Positions 37,663-49,353 of a stretch of 64,000 bases of DNA are shown here, in pieces. Source of the stretch: Paenibacillus dendritiformis (GTDB taxonomy: Bacteria > Bacillota > Bacilli > Paenibacillales > Paenibacillaceae). Location: the NCBI RefSeq assembly GCF_021654795.1, contig NZ_AP025344.1, positions 1,860,501 through 1,924,500 of the forward strand, written 5' to 3'. The notes beneath the pieces were generated by a model that saw only the letters and a list, made by a program, of their open reading frames with translations, did no database searches and was not told the DNA's origin. Made by a program: the position numbers and the translations under genes. Position 1 is the stretch's first letter; each line of letters opens with the position of its first letter.

Positions 37663-39246
37663 GTGACTCAAGGACAAGGACAAGTACAGGAGACCGACGA
37701 GCGCTATGCGACGCTCCTGAATAATGCCCATGCCGTCCGGGCGCTCGCCGCGGCTGTCGAGGGCACGCTTGGCCCGAAGGGGCTGGACGTCATGCTGGTC
37801 GGCGCGAATGGCGACGTTGTCATTACCAATGACGGCGTCACCATTTTGGAGAAAATGGATGTGAGCCATCCGGCAGCCCGGCTGCTCATCCAGGTGGCGC
37901 GCGCCCAGCAGAGCGAGGTTGGTGACGGCACGACGACGGCGACGGTATTGGCCGGCGCGCTGGTGCAGGAAGGCGTCGCCCAGGTGACGAGAGGCGTCCC
38001 CGCGGCGAAGGTCGTGACCGGGATGCTTGAAGGCATCCGCGTCGCGGCCGACCGGCTGGCGGAACGCGCGCTTCGGCTGGGCGGCTGGGACGACCCGAAG
38101 CTGCACCGGGCGGTACATATCGCGGGCCGCGAGCAGAGCGACATCGTCCGCCTCGTCCTGGAAGCGGGACAGGCGGTGGGCTGGGATCAGCTTCAGAATC
38201 CGGCCTATCGGCTCGCCGAGCAGATAGTCGCGCATGAGAAGGCGAGCAATGAATGGTTCCACGGCGTGCTCCTGAAGCAGAAGCCGCTGCAGCGGGATTG
38301 GCTGCCGGAACGCACAGCCTGCCGTGTCCTCATCCTTCAGGATGCGCTCGAACCGGACACGCTCGACGAACAGCTGCTGACGACCGAAGCCGGCTTCCAG
38401 CAGTATATGGCTCACCGCTCGGCATTCATGGAGCGGCTTCAGCGTCTTCATGAGCTGGGGGTCGGCTTCCTCGTGCTGGAGCGGGGGCTTCATCCGGAAG
38501 CGGAGCAATTTTGTCTCGACCATGATATGATGGTCGTGCAGCGGGTCAGCCGCGAAGATATCATGCGGGTCTGCCGCCTTACGGGCGGGAAACCGTTGAA
38601 GCGCGCCGCCCTGGCCAAGGATGCGGCGGTGCTGGAGCCGCTGCTCGGCCGCACCGCCTGCGTGCGCTACGATGAGCGCCTGGAGCGCGTGCGGCTGTAC
38701 GCCCCGCAGACGGCGCCCAGCTCTGCGGGATCGCCCGGTTCGCCGGAGCAGGCGGGCATGCGCTCCACGCAGGTGACGCTCATCGTGGGAGCGAGCACGC
38801 GCGAGGTCGTGGGCGAGCGGGCGCGCATCGCCCAGGATGCCGCCGCGGCGCTGCAAGCCGCGATCCAGAGCGGCGTCCTGCCGGGCGGCGGCACGACCGA
38901 GCTGGCGCTCTCTTACATGCTGGAGCGCTACCGGGAGACCGTCCGCGGCATGGAAGCGTTCGGCGTAGCCGCGGTGGCGCAGGCGCTGCGCAAGCCAATG
39001 GCCCAGATTGTGCTGAACGCCGGCTTCAATCCGCTGGAGAAGCTGGAGGAAGCGCGGGCGGCGCAGACGGCGTCGGCGTCCGATGCCATCGGCATTGACT
39101 GTGACAGCGGAGCGCTGCTGGACTATGTCGAGGCCGGCATCGTCGACCCGGCCGCCGTGAAGCTTCATGCGCTCCGGGCGGCAGGCGAAGTGGCCGCCGC
39201 CGTGCTGCGGATTCACACGGTCATTAAGATGAAGCCGGAAGCGTAA
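37663..39246 (+). CDS. Group III (archaeal-like) chaperonin
   Basis: A 527-residue chaperonin. Equatorial ATP motifs are VEGTLGPKGLDVM (32-44), TNDGVTIL (55-62), VGDGTTTATVL (86-96) and GGGTTELAL (408-416). The apical part has the Group II helical-protrusion pattern (about 238-303: a Phe/Met-rich helix, LGVGFLVLERGLHPEAEQF, MMVVQRVSREDI), the built-in lid of CCT/thermosome, and lacks the GroEL-type C-terminal GGM repeat. It matches Group III chaperonins such as that of Carboxydothermus, which also lie in hsp70 operons. GTG start after GGGAGGGGGC, 17 nt after hrcA. No groES-like gene is nearby. Confidence 0.93.
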   Translation: MTQGQGQVQETDERYATLLNNAHAVRALAAAVEGTLGPKGLDVMLVGANGDVVITNDGVTILEKMDVSHPAARLLIQVARAQQSEVGDGTTTATVLAGALVQEGVAQVTRGVPAAKVVTGMLEGIRVAADRLAERALRLGGWDDPKLHRAVHIAGREQSDIVRLVLEAGQAVGWDQLQNPAYRLAEQIVAHEKASNEWFHGVLLKQKPLQRDWLPERTACRVLILQDALEPDTLDEQLLTTEAGFQQYMAHRSAFMERLQRLHELGVGFLVLERGLHPEAEQFCLDHDMMVVQRVSREDIMRVCRLTGGKPLKRAALAKDAAVLEPLLGRTACVRYDERLERVRLYAPQTAPSSAGSPGSPEQAGMRSTQVTLIVGASTREVVGERARIAQDAAAALQAAIQSGVLPGGGTTELALSYMLERYRETVRGMEAFGVAAVAQALRKPMAQIVLNAGFNPLEKLEEARAAQTASASDAIGIDCDSGALLDYVEAGIVDPAAVKLHALRAAGEVAAAVLRIHTVIKMKPEA

Positions 39247-39306
39247 GGCTCCGGCTTCCCGGAGCAGGATAATAGAAGGATTGACTACATAAGGGAGGTG
39301 CAAGGA

Positions 39307-39900
39307 TTGAACCCGGAACAAGAAGAGAAGATGGACAGGAATGAACAGATGGACTCGGAGGCTGTGGAAGCGGCCGACGTTGAACATATGCAGGAGGGCG
39401 AGGCGACATCCGAAGCAGAAGGCAAGGCAGCGGAGGAAGCGCAGGAAGAGCCTGCAGAGCTGAAGGAGGCCCGAGCGCAAGCGGAGGAGCTTCAGCAGCG
39501 GCTGCTGCGTGCCCAGGCGGATTTCGATAATTTCCGCCGCCGCACGATGAAGGAGAAGGAAGAACTGGCTCAGTACGCATCGTCCAAGCTGGTGACCCAG
39601 CTGCTGCCGGTGCTCGACAACTTCGAGCGCGCCTTGGCCGCAGCCCAGACGGGCAGCGAAGAGCAATCGTTCGTCAAAGGCGTGGACATGATCTTCCGCC
39701 AATTCATGCAGGTGCTGGAGCAGGAAGGCGTGAAGGCGATGAACGCCGTGGGCGAGCCGTTCAACCCGGAATTCCATCAGGCGATTATGCAGGTGGAGTC
39801 GGAAGAGCATGAGGAAGGCATTGTCGTGGAAGAAGTCCAGAAGGGCTATATGCTCAAGGATCGGGTGCTTCGCCCGGCGATGGTCAAGGTAAGCGGCTAA
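39307..39900 (+). CDS. grpE: Nucleotide exchange factor GrpE
   Basis: A 197-residue cofactor that exchanges ADP on DnaK. It has an acidic N-terminal tail, a long coiled coil (LKEARAQAEELQQRLLRAQADFDNFRRR) and the beta-domain (FNPEFHQAIMQV, GYMLKDRVLRPAMVKVS). TTG 39307 is taken as start because GGGAGG ends 8 nt before it. Follows the chaperonin gene by 60 nt. Confidence 0.94.
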   Translation: MNPEQEEKMDRNEQMDSEAVEAADVEHMQEGEATSEAEGKAAEEAQEEPAELKEARAQAEELQQRLLRAQADFDNFRRRTMKEKEELAQYASSKLVTQLLPVLDNFERALAAAQTGSEEQSFVKGVDMIFRQFMQVLEQEGVKAMNAVGEPFNPEFHQAIMQVESEEHEEGIVVEEVQKGYMLKDRVLRPAMVKVSG

Positions 39901-39948
39901 GAGATGGCGTTCACATGCTATCCGCTTGGTTAATATGAAATAGATTGA

Positions 39949-41811
<1,863 letters not shown>

Positions 41812-41828
41812 GCGCGGATGGACAGGGT

Positions 41829-41853
41829 CAAAGCCGGGTTTCGCCCGGCTTTG
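41829..41853 (+). terminator. Hairpin between dnaK and dnaJ
   Basis: CAAAGCCGGG and CCCGGCTTTG form a perfect 10-bp stem with loop TTTCG but no T-run follows. Possibly an RNA processing or partial attenuation site lowering dnaJ relative to dnaK. Confidence 0.6.
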
Positions 41854-41996
41854 GCTTTGCCTGTTTACAATGAAGAATGCGGAACGGCATGGCGCCGGCG
41901 CCATGCGGCACCTGTCCGGCGGCGCGCCCCTTTCCGCAGGGTAGAGCGGGAAGGGCGCGGGACACCGGGCTTTCAAGTTGCAATGGGGGTGGAAGA

Positions 41997-43121
41997 GTGG
42001 CGGAAAAGCGAGATTACTATGAAGTGCTCGGCGTAAGCAAAGGGGCAAGCGAGGATGAAATCAAGAAAGCCTACCGGAAGCTTGCGCGTCAATATCACCC
42101 TGACGTGAACAAGGCAGCGGACGCGGAAGAGAAGTTCAAGGAAGTCAAGGAAGCGTACGATGTGCTTGGGGACGATCAGAAGCGGGCGATGTATGATCAG
42201 TACGGGCATGTAGATCCGAATCAGGGCATGGGCGGAGGCGGCTTCTCCGGCGATTTCGGCGGATTCGGCGACATATTCGACATGTTCTTCGGCGGAGGAG
42301 GACGCACGCGCGATCCGAATGCGCCGCAGCGAGGCAGCGATCTGCAGTATACGATGCAGATTGAATTCAAGGAAGCCGTCTTCGGCAAAGAGACGGACAT
42401 TACGATTCCGCGGACAGAGCAGTGCGACACCTGCTTCGGGACCGGGGCCAAGCCTGGCACGAAGCCGGATACCTGCTCGGCCTGCCGCGGTACGGGGCAG
42501 CAAGAAGTCGTGCAAAATACGGCGTTCGGGCGCATGGTTAACCGGCGCACTTGCACGGTATGTCAAGGGAAGGGCAAAATTATCCGCGAGAAATGCGGCA
42601 CCTGCCACGGCAGCGGAACCGTGAAAAAGCAGCGCGTGATTCATGTGCGCATTCCGGCAGGGGTGGACGATGGAGCTCAACTGCGCATGAGCGGAGAAGG
42701 CGAGAGCGGATTGCGCGGCGGTCCGAACGGCGATTTGTACATTGTCATTCGCGTGAAGCCGCATGAATTTTTCGAGCGCGACGGCGACGACATCTATTGC
42801 GAGGTGCCGCTCACCTTTGCTCAGGCGGCGCTGGGCGACGAGATTGAAATCCCGACGCTGACCGAGAAGGTCAAGCTGAAAATTCCTGCCGGCACGCAGA
42901 CGGGGACCTTCTTCCGGCTGCGCGGCAAAGGCGTTCCCCGCCTTCGGGGCCACGGCCAGGGCGATCAGCATGTCAAGGTTGTCATCGTGACGCCGACGAA
43001 GCTGAATGACGAACAGAAGGAGCTGCTCCGGCAGTTCGCGGCCAGCGGCGGCGAGCAGACGAACGGCGGGCACGAGGAGACGTTCTTCGATCGGATGAAG
43101 CGGGCGTTCCGGGGAGACTAG
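41997..43121 (+). CDS. dnaJ: Co-chaperone DnaJ
   Basis: A 374-residue J-protein. The J-domain has HPD (QYHPDVNK), then a Gly/Phe-rich stretch, four zinc repeats [24 protein letters not shown] and CGTCHGSG, and the C-terminal peptide-binding domain. GTG start at 41997, preceded by GGGGGTGGAAGA. An intact type I DnaJ. Confidence 0.96.
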   Translation: MAEKRDYYEVLGVSKGASEDEIKKAYRKLARQYHPDVNKAADAEEKFKEVKEAYDVLGDDQKRAMYDQYGHVDPNQGMGGGGFSGDFGGFGDIFDMFFGGGGRTRDPNAPQRGSDLQYTMQIEFKEAVFGKETDITIPRTEQCDTCFGTGAKPGTKPDTCSACRGTGQQEVVQNTAFGRMVNRRTCTVCQGKGKIIREKCGTCHGSGTVKKQRVIHVRIPAGVDDGAQLRMSGEGESGLRGGPNGDLYIVIRVKPHEFFERDGDDIYCEVPLTFAQAALGDEIEIPTLTEKVKLKIPAGTQTGTFFRLRGKGVPRLRGHGQGDQHVKVVIVTPTKLNDEQKELLRQFAASGGEQTNGGHEETFFDRMKRAFRGD

Positions 43122-43204
43122 ACCCCGGCCCCTCTTGATCGCATGAGCTATATCCTTCCTTATCGATATATACGTTTATCCTATCGGCCGGAGCTACGGG
43201 TCAG

Positions 43205-43259
43205 GACCACAACTGCGCATAGAGGAAACCTATGCGATGGTTGTGGTCTTTCGTATTTT
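43205..43259 (+). terminator. Terminator of the heat-shock operon
   Basis: GACCACAAC/GTTGTGGTC and inner CGCATAG/CTATGCG form a long stem, followed by TTTCGTATTTT. Confidence 0.82.
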
Positions 43260-43332
43260 CGGCGGGGAAAAGAGCATGGAGCCAATGCCTTCCGGGACAG
43301 CTGGCGGTCCCATCCAAGAGAAGCCTCTCCGG

Positions 43333-43352
43333 TTTACATTCCGTTTACATTC
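43333..43352 (+). promoter_or_regulatory. Direct repeat TTTACATTC x2
   Basis: TTTACATTC at 43333-43341 and 43344-43352, an 11-bp step. It resembles PhoP/OmpR-type boxes and lies 56 nt before the ABC gene, whose operon encodes an OmpR-type regulator. Confidence 0.5.
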
Positions 43353-43407
43353 ACCGTCTATCATAGACTCCATAACTTAGGTGATGTGCCAAGAAGGAGT
43401 GGATGTT

Positions 43408-45180
43408 ATGAGGAACGAAATCGATCGGACGACGAAAGGTTCGCTCGGCAATTGGCGGCAATTTCTGAATCTCATGAATGAGACAAAGCCATCCAAGCTC
43501 ATGTTATTCGCCGCTTTGCTGATGAGCGTCGGCGGGGCGGCCGTATCGCTCGTCATTCCGATGTTCACCAAGGGGATGGTGGACAACTTCGCCATGTCGC
43601 AGCTGGATACGATGCAGATTGCGGCGTTGGCGATCGCGTTTGTTGTTCAGACGGTGGCCGCCGGCTTATCTATCTATATGCTTAATCTTATCGGACAACG
43701 CGTCGTGGCCGGCTTGCGGGACCGGCTGTGGAAGAAGATGCTGGTGCTCCCGGTGTCCTACTATGACCGGAACAAGACCGGCGAGACGGTCAGCCGCATC
43801 ACGAATGATACGGGGATTGTAAAGGGCTTCATCACGGAGCATCTGTCCGGCTTCTTCACCGGCATCATCTCCGTCATTGGTTCGCTCATTGTCTTGCTGT
43901 ATCTGGATTGGCAAATGACGGTCATCATGCTCCTCGTGATACCGCTCGCGGCATTGGTGCTGTTCCCGCTTGGCAACCAGATGTTCAACATATCCAAAGG
44001 GCTGCAGGATGAAACGGCTTCCTTCACGGCCGTATTAAGTCAAGTGCTGTCGGAAATACGATTGGTGAAAGCATCCAATGCCGAGGCGAGGGAATACGAG
44101 AACGGTCGCAAAGCCATTGCCCGACTGCTTCGCTTCGGCATTAAGGAAGGCGTCGTGCAGGCGTTGATTTCGCCCATTATGTCGTTCGTGCTGATGGTGC
44201 TGCTGGTCGTCATTATTGGCTATGGCGGCATGCGCGTATCGTCGGGGGCGCTGACCGCAGGCGAACTCGTCGCTTTCATTCTATACCTGATTCAGATTGT
44301 CATGCCGATGAGCCAGTTGTCTATGTTTTTCACGCAGCTTCAGAAGGCGATTGGAGCAACCGAACATATGATTGCGATATTGCAGGCCCCGGAAGAAGAT
44401 CCTATGCAGGGGAAAGAGGCCGGGCGGGCGAATTTGCCGATTCATGCAGAGCATGTGCACTTTGCATATGCCGAAGGAGAACCTATACTTGAAGATGTTA
44501 GCTTCACGATCAATCCGGGGAAGGTAACGGCTATCGTCGGGCCCAGCGGGAGCGGCAAGACGACGCTGTTCTCCCTCTTCGAGCGATTCTACCTGCCGGT
44601 CTCCGGTGTCATCAAGCTGGGGAATGAGGACATTAATGAGTTCTCGCTATTTTCCTGGCGCGCTCTGATTGGATACGTGTCGCAGGAGAGCCCGCTGATC
44701 GACGGGACGATCCGGGAAAATATTTGTTACGGGATGAATCGGGCCGTGACCGACGAGGAGCTGAAGCGGGCGGCCGCGATGGCTTATGCGGACGGCTTCA
44801 TTGAAGAATTGGCCGACGGATACGATACGGAAGTGGGCGAGCGCGGCATGAAGCTGTCAGGCGGACAGCGCCAGCGGATTGCTATCGCGCGGGCGCTTCT
44901 GCGCAATCCGCGCATTCTGATGCTGGATGAGGCGACGTCGAGCTTGGACAGCAAGTCCGAGATTGTCGTTCAGAAGGCGCTGAACAATCTGATGAAGGGG
45001 CGGACGACGCTGGTCATTGCTCACCGGCTGTCCACTGTCGTCGACGCGGATCAGATTTTATTCATCGACAGAGGCAGGCTGACAGGCTGCGGCACGCATG
45101 AACAGTTATTGGAGAGCCATTCGATGTACCGGGAGTTCGCGGCGCAGCAGCTCAAAATTCAGGAACAGCACGGGGCTTAA
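43408..45180 (+). CDS. ABC exporter (half-transporter with fused ATPase)
   Basis: A 590-residue protein: six-helix ABC transmembrane domain (about 25-310), then ATPase with Walker [10 protein letters not shown] (about 377), signature LSGGQRQR and Walker B LMLDEAT. Such fused half-transporters work as homodimers or pairs (multidrug, lipid or peptide export). ATG 43408 follows AAGAAGGAG at 8 nt. The following two genes are a two-component system, an arrangement typical of antimicrobial peptide or drug response. Substrate unknown. Confidence 0.9.
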   Translation: MRNEIDRTTKGSLGNWRQFLNLMNETKPSKLMLFAALLMSVGGAAVSLVIPMFTKGMVDNFAMSQLDTMQIAALAIAFVVQTVAAGLSIYMLNLIGQRVVAGLRDRLWKKMLVLPVSYYDRNKTGETVSRITNDTGIVKGFITEHLSGFFTGIISVIGSLIVLLYLDWQMTVIMLLVIPLAALVLFPLGNQMFNISKGLQDETASFTAVLSQVLSEIRLVKASNAEAREYENGRKAIARLLRFGIKEGVVQALISPIMSFVLMVLLVVIIGYGGMRVSSGALTAGELVAFILYLIQIVMPMSQLSMFFTQLQKAIGATEHMIAILQAPEEDPMQGKEAGRANLPIHAEHVHFAYAEGEPILEDVSFTINPGKVTAIVGPSGSGKTTLFSLFERFYLPVSGVIKLGNEDINEFSLFSWRALIGYVSQESPLIDGTIRENICYGMNRAVTDEELKRAAAMAYADGFIEELADGYDTEVGERGMKLSGGQRQRIAIARALLRNPRILMLDEATSSLDSKSEIVVQKALNNLMKGRTTLVIAHRLSTVVDADQILFIDRGRLTGCGTHEQLLESHSMYREFAAQQLKIQEQHGA

Positions 45181-45215
45181 ATTCGGCAACGAGTCTATCA
45201 AAGGGAAAGGCGGTA

Positions 45216-45899
45216 TTGCGCGAGATGGCAACCATTCTTGTCGTAGATGACGATCCTCATATTCGGGAATTTGTCACCGTATTATTGGGAAAGGAGGGCT
45301 TCCGGACGATCGAAGCCTCCGACGGCGTGGAGGCGATCCGTCTTCTGGAGACGGAGAAAGCCGATCTGGTGATACTCGATATTATGATGCCGAATATGGA
45401 TGGATGGGAGCTATGCCGCGAGCTCAAAGCGCTGCATGATATTCCGCTGCTGATGCTGACCGCCAAGGGAGACACATCGCAGAAGGTGAAAGGCTTCAAT
45501 CTGGGAACCGACGATTACTTGGTGAAGCCGTTCGAGCCGATGGAATTGGTCGTGCGCGTAAGGGCGCTGCTGAGAAGATATCAGATTGCGGCGTCCCGGA
45601 TTGTTCATATCGGCCGCGTGGCCGTGAACCGGCAGACATTCGAAGTCACCTCGGGCAGCGATACATTTTCCTTGCCGCTGAAGGAATTCGAGCTCCTCTT
45701 CAAGCTGGGCGCCGTCCCCGGCAGGACATGCTCCAGAGAGCAGTTAATCGAAGCAATATGGGGTTATGATTATGAGGGGAACGAGCGGACGCTGGATGTG
45801 CACATTAACCGCCTCCGCGAGCGGTTCTCCGACAGCGAGCACGGATTTCGCATCAAAACCATACGCGGGCTCGGTTACCGGCTTGAGGTGCTCGAATGA
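45216..45899 (+). CDS. OmpR-family response regulator
   Basis: A 227-residue regulator with phospho-acceptor Asp near 55 (LVILDIMMPN), LVKPFEPMELV and a winged-helix output domain (NERTLDVHINRLRERF, IRGLGYRLE). The start is either TTG 45216 (AAAGG 5 nt upstream) or ATG 45225; I give the longer form. Overlaps the kinase gene by 4 nt. The TTTACATTC repeat upstream of the ABC gene is a candidate target. Confidence 0.9.
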   Translation: MREMATILVVDDDPHIREFVTVLLGKEGFRTIEASDGVEAIRLLETEKADLVILDIMMPNMDGWELCRELKALHDIPLLMLTAKGDTSQKVKGFNLGTDDYLVKPFEPMELVVRVRALLRRYQIAASRIVHIGRVAVNRQTFEVTSGSDTFSLPLKEFELLFKLGAVPGRTCSREQLIEAIWGYDYEGNERTLDVHINRLRERFSDSEHGFRIKTIRGLGYRLEVLE

Positions 45900-47038
45900 A
45901 ACGGCTCGCATGGTTCCGCAAGTTCAAGGCAACGAGAACATGGAAGACGATTAAGTTCGTCACCAGCATGGGCGTCATCTTGCTGTTCATGTACGCCTCA
46001 TGGTCGATTGCCTATCTCATCAATCCGGCACTGCTACGGTGGTTCGGATGGGAATTGACGGAATACGGGGCGTTTATCATGACGGGCACGGTAGGTTTCC
46101 TGATTCTGTGCGCCATAATCGGGATCTTTGTCCCTTTTGCGCGCAATAAGCATCTTCTCTACTATCATTCCATCATCGACGCCGTCAACCGGATCTCCAA
46201 GGGAGATTTCGATGTGACGATCAAGATGAATGAAGATTTTGAACACGAATACGGCATGCTGATCGAGAGCATCAACAAGATGGCCGGCGAGCTGGGTGTG
46301 ATGGAGAAGATGCGGCAGGAATTTATTTCGAATGTGTCCCATGAGATTCAATCGCCGCTTACGTCGATTCGCGGATTTGCCCATGCCTTGCAAAATGACG
46401 AATTGAGCGAGGAGGAGCGGCGGCATTACCTCCAGATTATCGAGATGGAGACAACCAGACTATCCAAATTAAGCGACAATTTGCTGAGGCTGACGTCCTT
46501 GGAATCGGAGCATCATCCGATCAAGCCTCAATCGTACCGCCTGGATCAGCAGCTGCGCAATCTTGCATTGGCCAGTGAACCGCAATGGGCGGCCAAAGCT
46601 TTGGACATCGAATTGAGCCTGGATAAGGTTCACATTACCGCAGATGAGGATATGCTGAGCCAGGTGTGGGTCAACCTGCTCCACAATGCCATCAAATTCA
46701 CGCCGGAGAAGGGCTTCATCCACATTGGGCTGACGGTGCATGAGCCCTATGTAGAAGTGAGGATGGAAGACAGCGGCATTGGAATCGAGGAGGAGCATCT
46801 TCCCCATCTGTTCGAGCGATTTTTCAAGGCCGATGCGTCCCGCAACCGGATGCATGGAGGCAGCGGATTGGGGCTCTCCATCGCGCGGAAGATTGTTCAG
46901 CTCCATCAGGGGACGATTGCCGTGAGCAGTGAGCGGGGAAGCGGGTCTGTCTTCTCCGTGAAGCTGCCGCTGCGCATGCCGGACCACCATCCTCAGGTTG
47001 AAAAAGAAGCGCCCATGGTTCGATCAACTAAGGATTAG
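45896..47038 (+). CDS. Membrane sensor histidine kinase
   Basis: A 380-residue kinase with two membrane helices (about 22-43 and 60-82) and almost no extracytoplasmic loop, so the sensor is likely in or near the membrane. A HAMP region, HisKA (phospho-His near 148 in VSHEIQSPLTSIRGFAHA) and HATPase (NLLHNAIKFT, DSGIGIEE, GGSGLGLSIA) follow. The short loop is typical of intramembrane-sensing kinases linked to ABC exporters, though this one keeps HAMP. Confidence 0.9.
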   Translation: MKRLAWFRKFKATRTWKTIKFVTSMGVILLFMYASWSIAYLINPALLRWFGWELTEYGAFIMTGTVGFLILCAIIGIFVPFARNKHLLYYHSIIDAVNRISKGDFDVTIKMNEDFEHEYGMLIESINKMAGELGVMEKMRQEFISNVSHEIQSPLTSIRGFAHALQNDELSEEERRHYLQIIEMETTRLSKLSDNLLRLTSLESEHHPIKPQSYRLDQQLRNLALASEPQWAAKALDIELSLDKVHITADEDMLSQVWVNLLHNAIKFTPEKGFIHIGLTVHEPYVEVRMEDSGIGIEEEHLPHLFERFFKADASRNRMHGGSGLGLSIARKIVQLHQGTIAVSSERGSGSVFSVKLPLRMPDHHPQVEKEAPMVRSTKD

Positions 47039-47108
47039 CTTGGCATCGCATTCCTCTTGCGCGCACGGCGAACGCGGAGATGTTCCCGGAATAAAGCGGC
47101 GAAATGCA

Positions 47109-47153
47109 GCATGACCATGCCCGATCGGGACCCCGGATCGGGCATGGTCATGC
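47109..47153. terminator. 18-bp perfect hairpin between convergent genes
   Basis: GCATGACCATGCCCGATC (47109-47126) is exactly repeated in inverse at 47136-47153 around a 9-nt loop. There is no T-run on either side, so it is a factor-independent stop only in part, or an RNA-stabilising end for both transcripts. Confidence 0.6.
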
Positions 47154-47172
47154 GGAACAAGGTGCCGGCCGG

Positions 47173-47883
47173 TTATCCCAACTGATCCGGCACGTTGGAG
47201 AAGATGCCGTCGATGCCGGCTTGCCGGAGCATCCCGGCCCACTCCGGCCGATCGACGGTGTAGGCGTACACCTTGCAGCCGGCTCCATGGCATGCCGCGA
47301 TGAAGTCCGCGTCCGCGAACGAGAAATGGGGATGCACGCTGTAGACCGGGAAGGGAAGGGACTGGATATATTGCCCCGGACGGCAGAGGCGATCGGCCAT
47401 GAGCACGCCGAGCTTCACGCCGGGCTCCAGGTTGGATATCCTTTCCAGCGCCTGATGGTCGAAGGAGGAGACGATAATTCGTTCCAGCAGGCCGCGTTTC
47501 TTTACGGCGTCAAGAAGCTTTTGTTCGATTCCGTCATAGAAGAAAGGGATGTTCTTAATCTCGATGTTGGTCATGAGATCCTGATCCTGCACCAGATCGA
47601 GATAGTCATCCAGCAGCGGGATCCGTTCCTCGTTGAAGTCCGTGCGGAACCAGCTTCCCGCGTCAAGCACGCTCAGCTCCTCCCAAGTCAGGTCCGCGAT
47701 GTAGCCTTGGCCTGATGTCGTGCGCGCGACATTTTCGTCATGGATGATGACGAGCCGTCCGTCCTTCGTCTGTTGAATATCAAGCTCGATGCCGGCGCAG
47801 CCGCGATCGAGCGCCGCCCGGAAAGCGGCCATCGTATTTTCCGGGGCGTACCCCGATGCGCCCCGGTGGGCAAATATAAACAT
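47173..47883 (-). CDS. Glycerophosphodiester phosphodiesterase
   Basis: A 236-residue GDPD with catalytic residues in AHRGASGYAPENT, ELDIQQTKDGRLVIIHDE and NIEIK. It hydrolyses glycerophosphodiesters to glycerol-3-phosphate and an alcohol. No signal peptide, so it works in the cytoplasm on imported substrates. ATG 47883 is preceded by GGGAGG at 9 nt. It is the last gene of the ugp-type operon, fitting uptake of deacylated phospholipids. Confidence 0.92.
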   Translation of the reverse strand: MFIFAHRGASGYAPENTMAAFRAALDRGCAGIELDIQQTKDGRLVIIHDENVARTTSGQGYIADLTWEELSVLDAGSWFRTDFNEERIPLLDDYLDLVQDQDLMTNIEIKNIPFFYDGIEQKLLDAVKKRGLLERIIVSSFDHQALERISNLEPGVKLGVLMADRLCRPGQYIQSLPFPVYSVHPHFSFADADFIAACHGAGCKVYAYTVDRPEWAGMLRQAGIDGIFSNVPDQLG

Positions 47884-47962
47884 GCTCCTCAACCTCCCGC
47901 TTCATAGTGAGGCGGACAGGGAAGCGAAATTCCCGGTGCCTCCTTGCCCGCCGCGTTCCTGC

Positions 47963-49300
47963 TTATTTCGGCGCGTTCACCTTGTTGTCCTCTTCGATGA
48001 GCTTATCGATTTTCGCGGTCAATTCATCGGCGACCTTCTGCGGAGCGTCTCCCTGGTAGAGCTTCTCGATCGCCGTCGCGACTTCGTTGCGCGTCTCCGG
48101 GAAGACGGAGATCAACGCGCCGCGGGTAGCCGAGCCGGCCTTTGTATTCTGAAGCTGCTTCACGGTGGTCAGGAATTGCGGGGCCTGCCCGTACTTCTCC
48201 TTCAGGATCGGCTCCTCATGCGCGGCCTTCGTAATCGGGAAGTAGCCGGTGCCCGCCGCCCATTCGGCCTGAACGGCCGGGGTCGTTACATATTTCATGA
48301 AATCCCAGGCCGCTTCCTTCTCTTCTTCGGCGACGCTGTTCATCAGCCAGAGCGAGGCGCCGCCCACGATAACGCCATTGGCCTCCTTCCCGTCCGGCGT
48401 CGGCAGGAATCCTGTGCCGACTTCGAAGGGCGAAGCCTGCATGACGCCGGCAATGCCCGCGGTCGAGTCCATGTACATGGCGACCTTCCCGGCGCTGAAG
48501 GCCGCCCGGATGTCATCCCACTGCCGCCCGTAGTTGCCGAGCGTGCCGTCCTTGTTCATCTCATCGAGCCATTGGAAGATGCCGAGGCTTTCCGGGGAAT
48601 TGAGCAGCGACTTGGTTGCCAGGCTGTCCCGCCCGTTGCCGTTGTCCACGAAGTCGGCTCCTTGATTGGCAAGCAACTGCTCGATGAACCAGCCGTAGAC
48701 GAGCAGCGCGAACCCTTTTTCATTTTTCCCGTTATCAGTCAGCTTCCGGGCCATGTCCCGAACTTCCCCGAACGTCTTCGGCGGCGATTCCGGGTCGAGT
48801 CCGGCCGCTTTGAATTTGTCCTTGTTGTAGATTAAGATAGCGTTCGAAGTGTTGAATGGCAGCGAGTAGAGCTTCCCGTCGATTTGATAATAGCTGAGGA
48901 TATTCTCCTCCCATTGAGACAAGTCGAATTTGTCTTGGTCAATCAGGTCCTGAACCGGCTGGATATAACCGCTGTTGACCATATACTTCGTTCCGATCTC
49001 CTGCACCTGCATCAGCGTCGGCGCTTCGGACGTGCCCCCCACCGCCTTCAGCTTCGTCAACGATTCCTCGTACGAGCCCTGGAATATCGCATCGACGAAG
49101 TATTTGTCCTGCGATGCGTTGTAGTCGTCCGCCATCTTGGCGATCAGTTCCCCGGCATTGCCGCTCATGGCATGCCAGAAGGTGACCTTGATTCGTCCGT
49201 CATCCGATGTTCTCGCCTCCGAGCCGGACGAATTCGTGCAGCCGATAGCGGACAGCGACAGCACCGCCAGCAGCAGCATCAGTATGCCTGCTTTTTTCAC
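47963..49300 (-). CDS. Glycerol-3-phosphate/sugar ABC transporter substrate-binding lipoprotein (UgpB-like)
   Basis: A 445-residue family 1 solute-binding protein. The signal peptide ends in the lipobox SAIGC. The mature part has VTFWHAMSGNAGE, which matches the start of UgpB proteins, and the typical FSAGKVAMYMDSTAGIA. GTG 49300 is preferred, as GAGGGGG lies 8 nt upstream and the ATG two codons earlier is too close. UgpB binds glycerol-3-phosphate or glycerophosphodiesters; neighbours (GDPD, GlpP) support this over sugars. Confidence 0.88.
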   Translation of the reverse strand: MKKAGILMLLLAVLSLSAIGCTNSSGSEARTSDDGRIKVTFWHAMSGNAGELIAKMADDYNASQDKYFVDAIFQGSYEESLTKLKAVGGTSEAPTLMQVQEIGTKYMVNSGYIQPVQDLIDQDKFDLSQWEENILSYYQIDGKLYSLPFNTSNAILIYNKDKFKAAGLDPESPPKTFGEVRDMARKLTDNGKNEKGFALLVYGWFIEQLLANQGADFVDNGNGRDSLATKSLLNSPESLGIFQWLDEMNKDGTLGNYGRQWDDIRAAFSAGKVAMYMDSTAGIAGVMQASPFEVGTGFLPTPDGKEANGVIVGGASLWLMNSVAEEEKEAAWDFMKYVTTPAVQAEWAAGTGYFPITKAAHEEPILKEKYGQAPQFLTTVKQLQNTKAGSATRGALISVFPETRNEVATAIEKLYQGDAPQKVADELTAKIDKLIEEDNKVNAPK

Positions 49301-49353
49301 TTGCATATCCCCCTCGCGAATGTAATTTATGCCGGCAACTCATGGTGATTCAT

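Noticed and set aside
37663..39246. An ordinary groEL
   Set aside because: Apical domain pattern, absence of a GGM tail and lack of groES argue against Group I.
43140..43380. A small gene between dnaJ and the ABC gene
   Set aside because: The short frame runs through the terminator and the TTTACATTC repeats and has no proper start.
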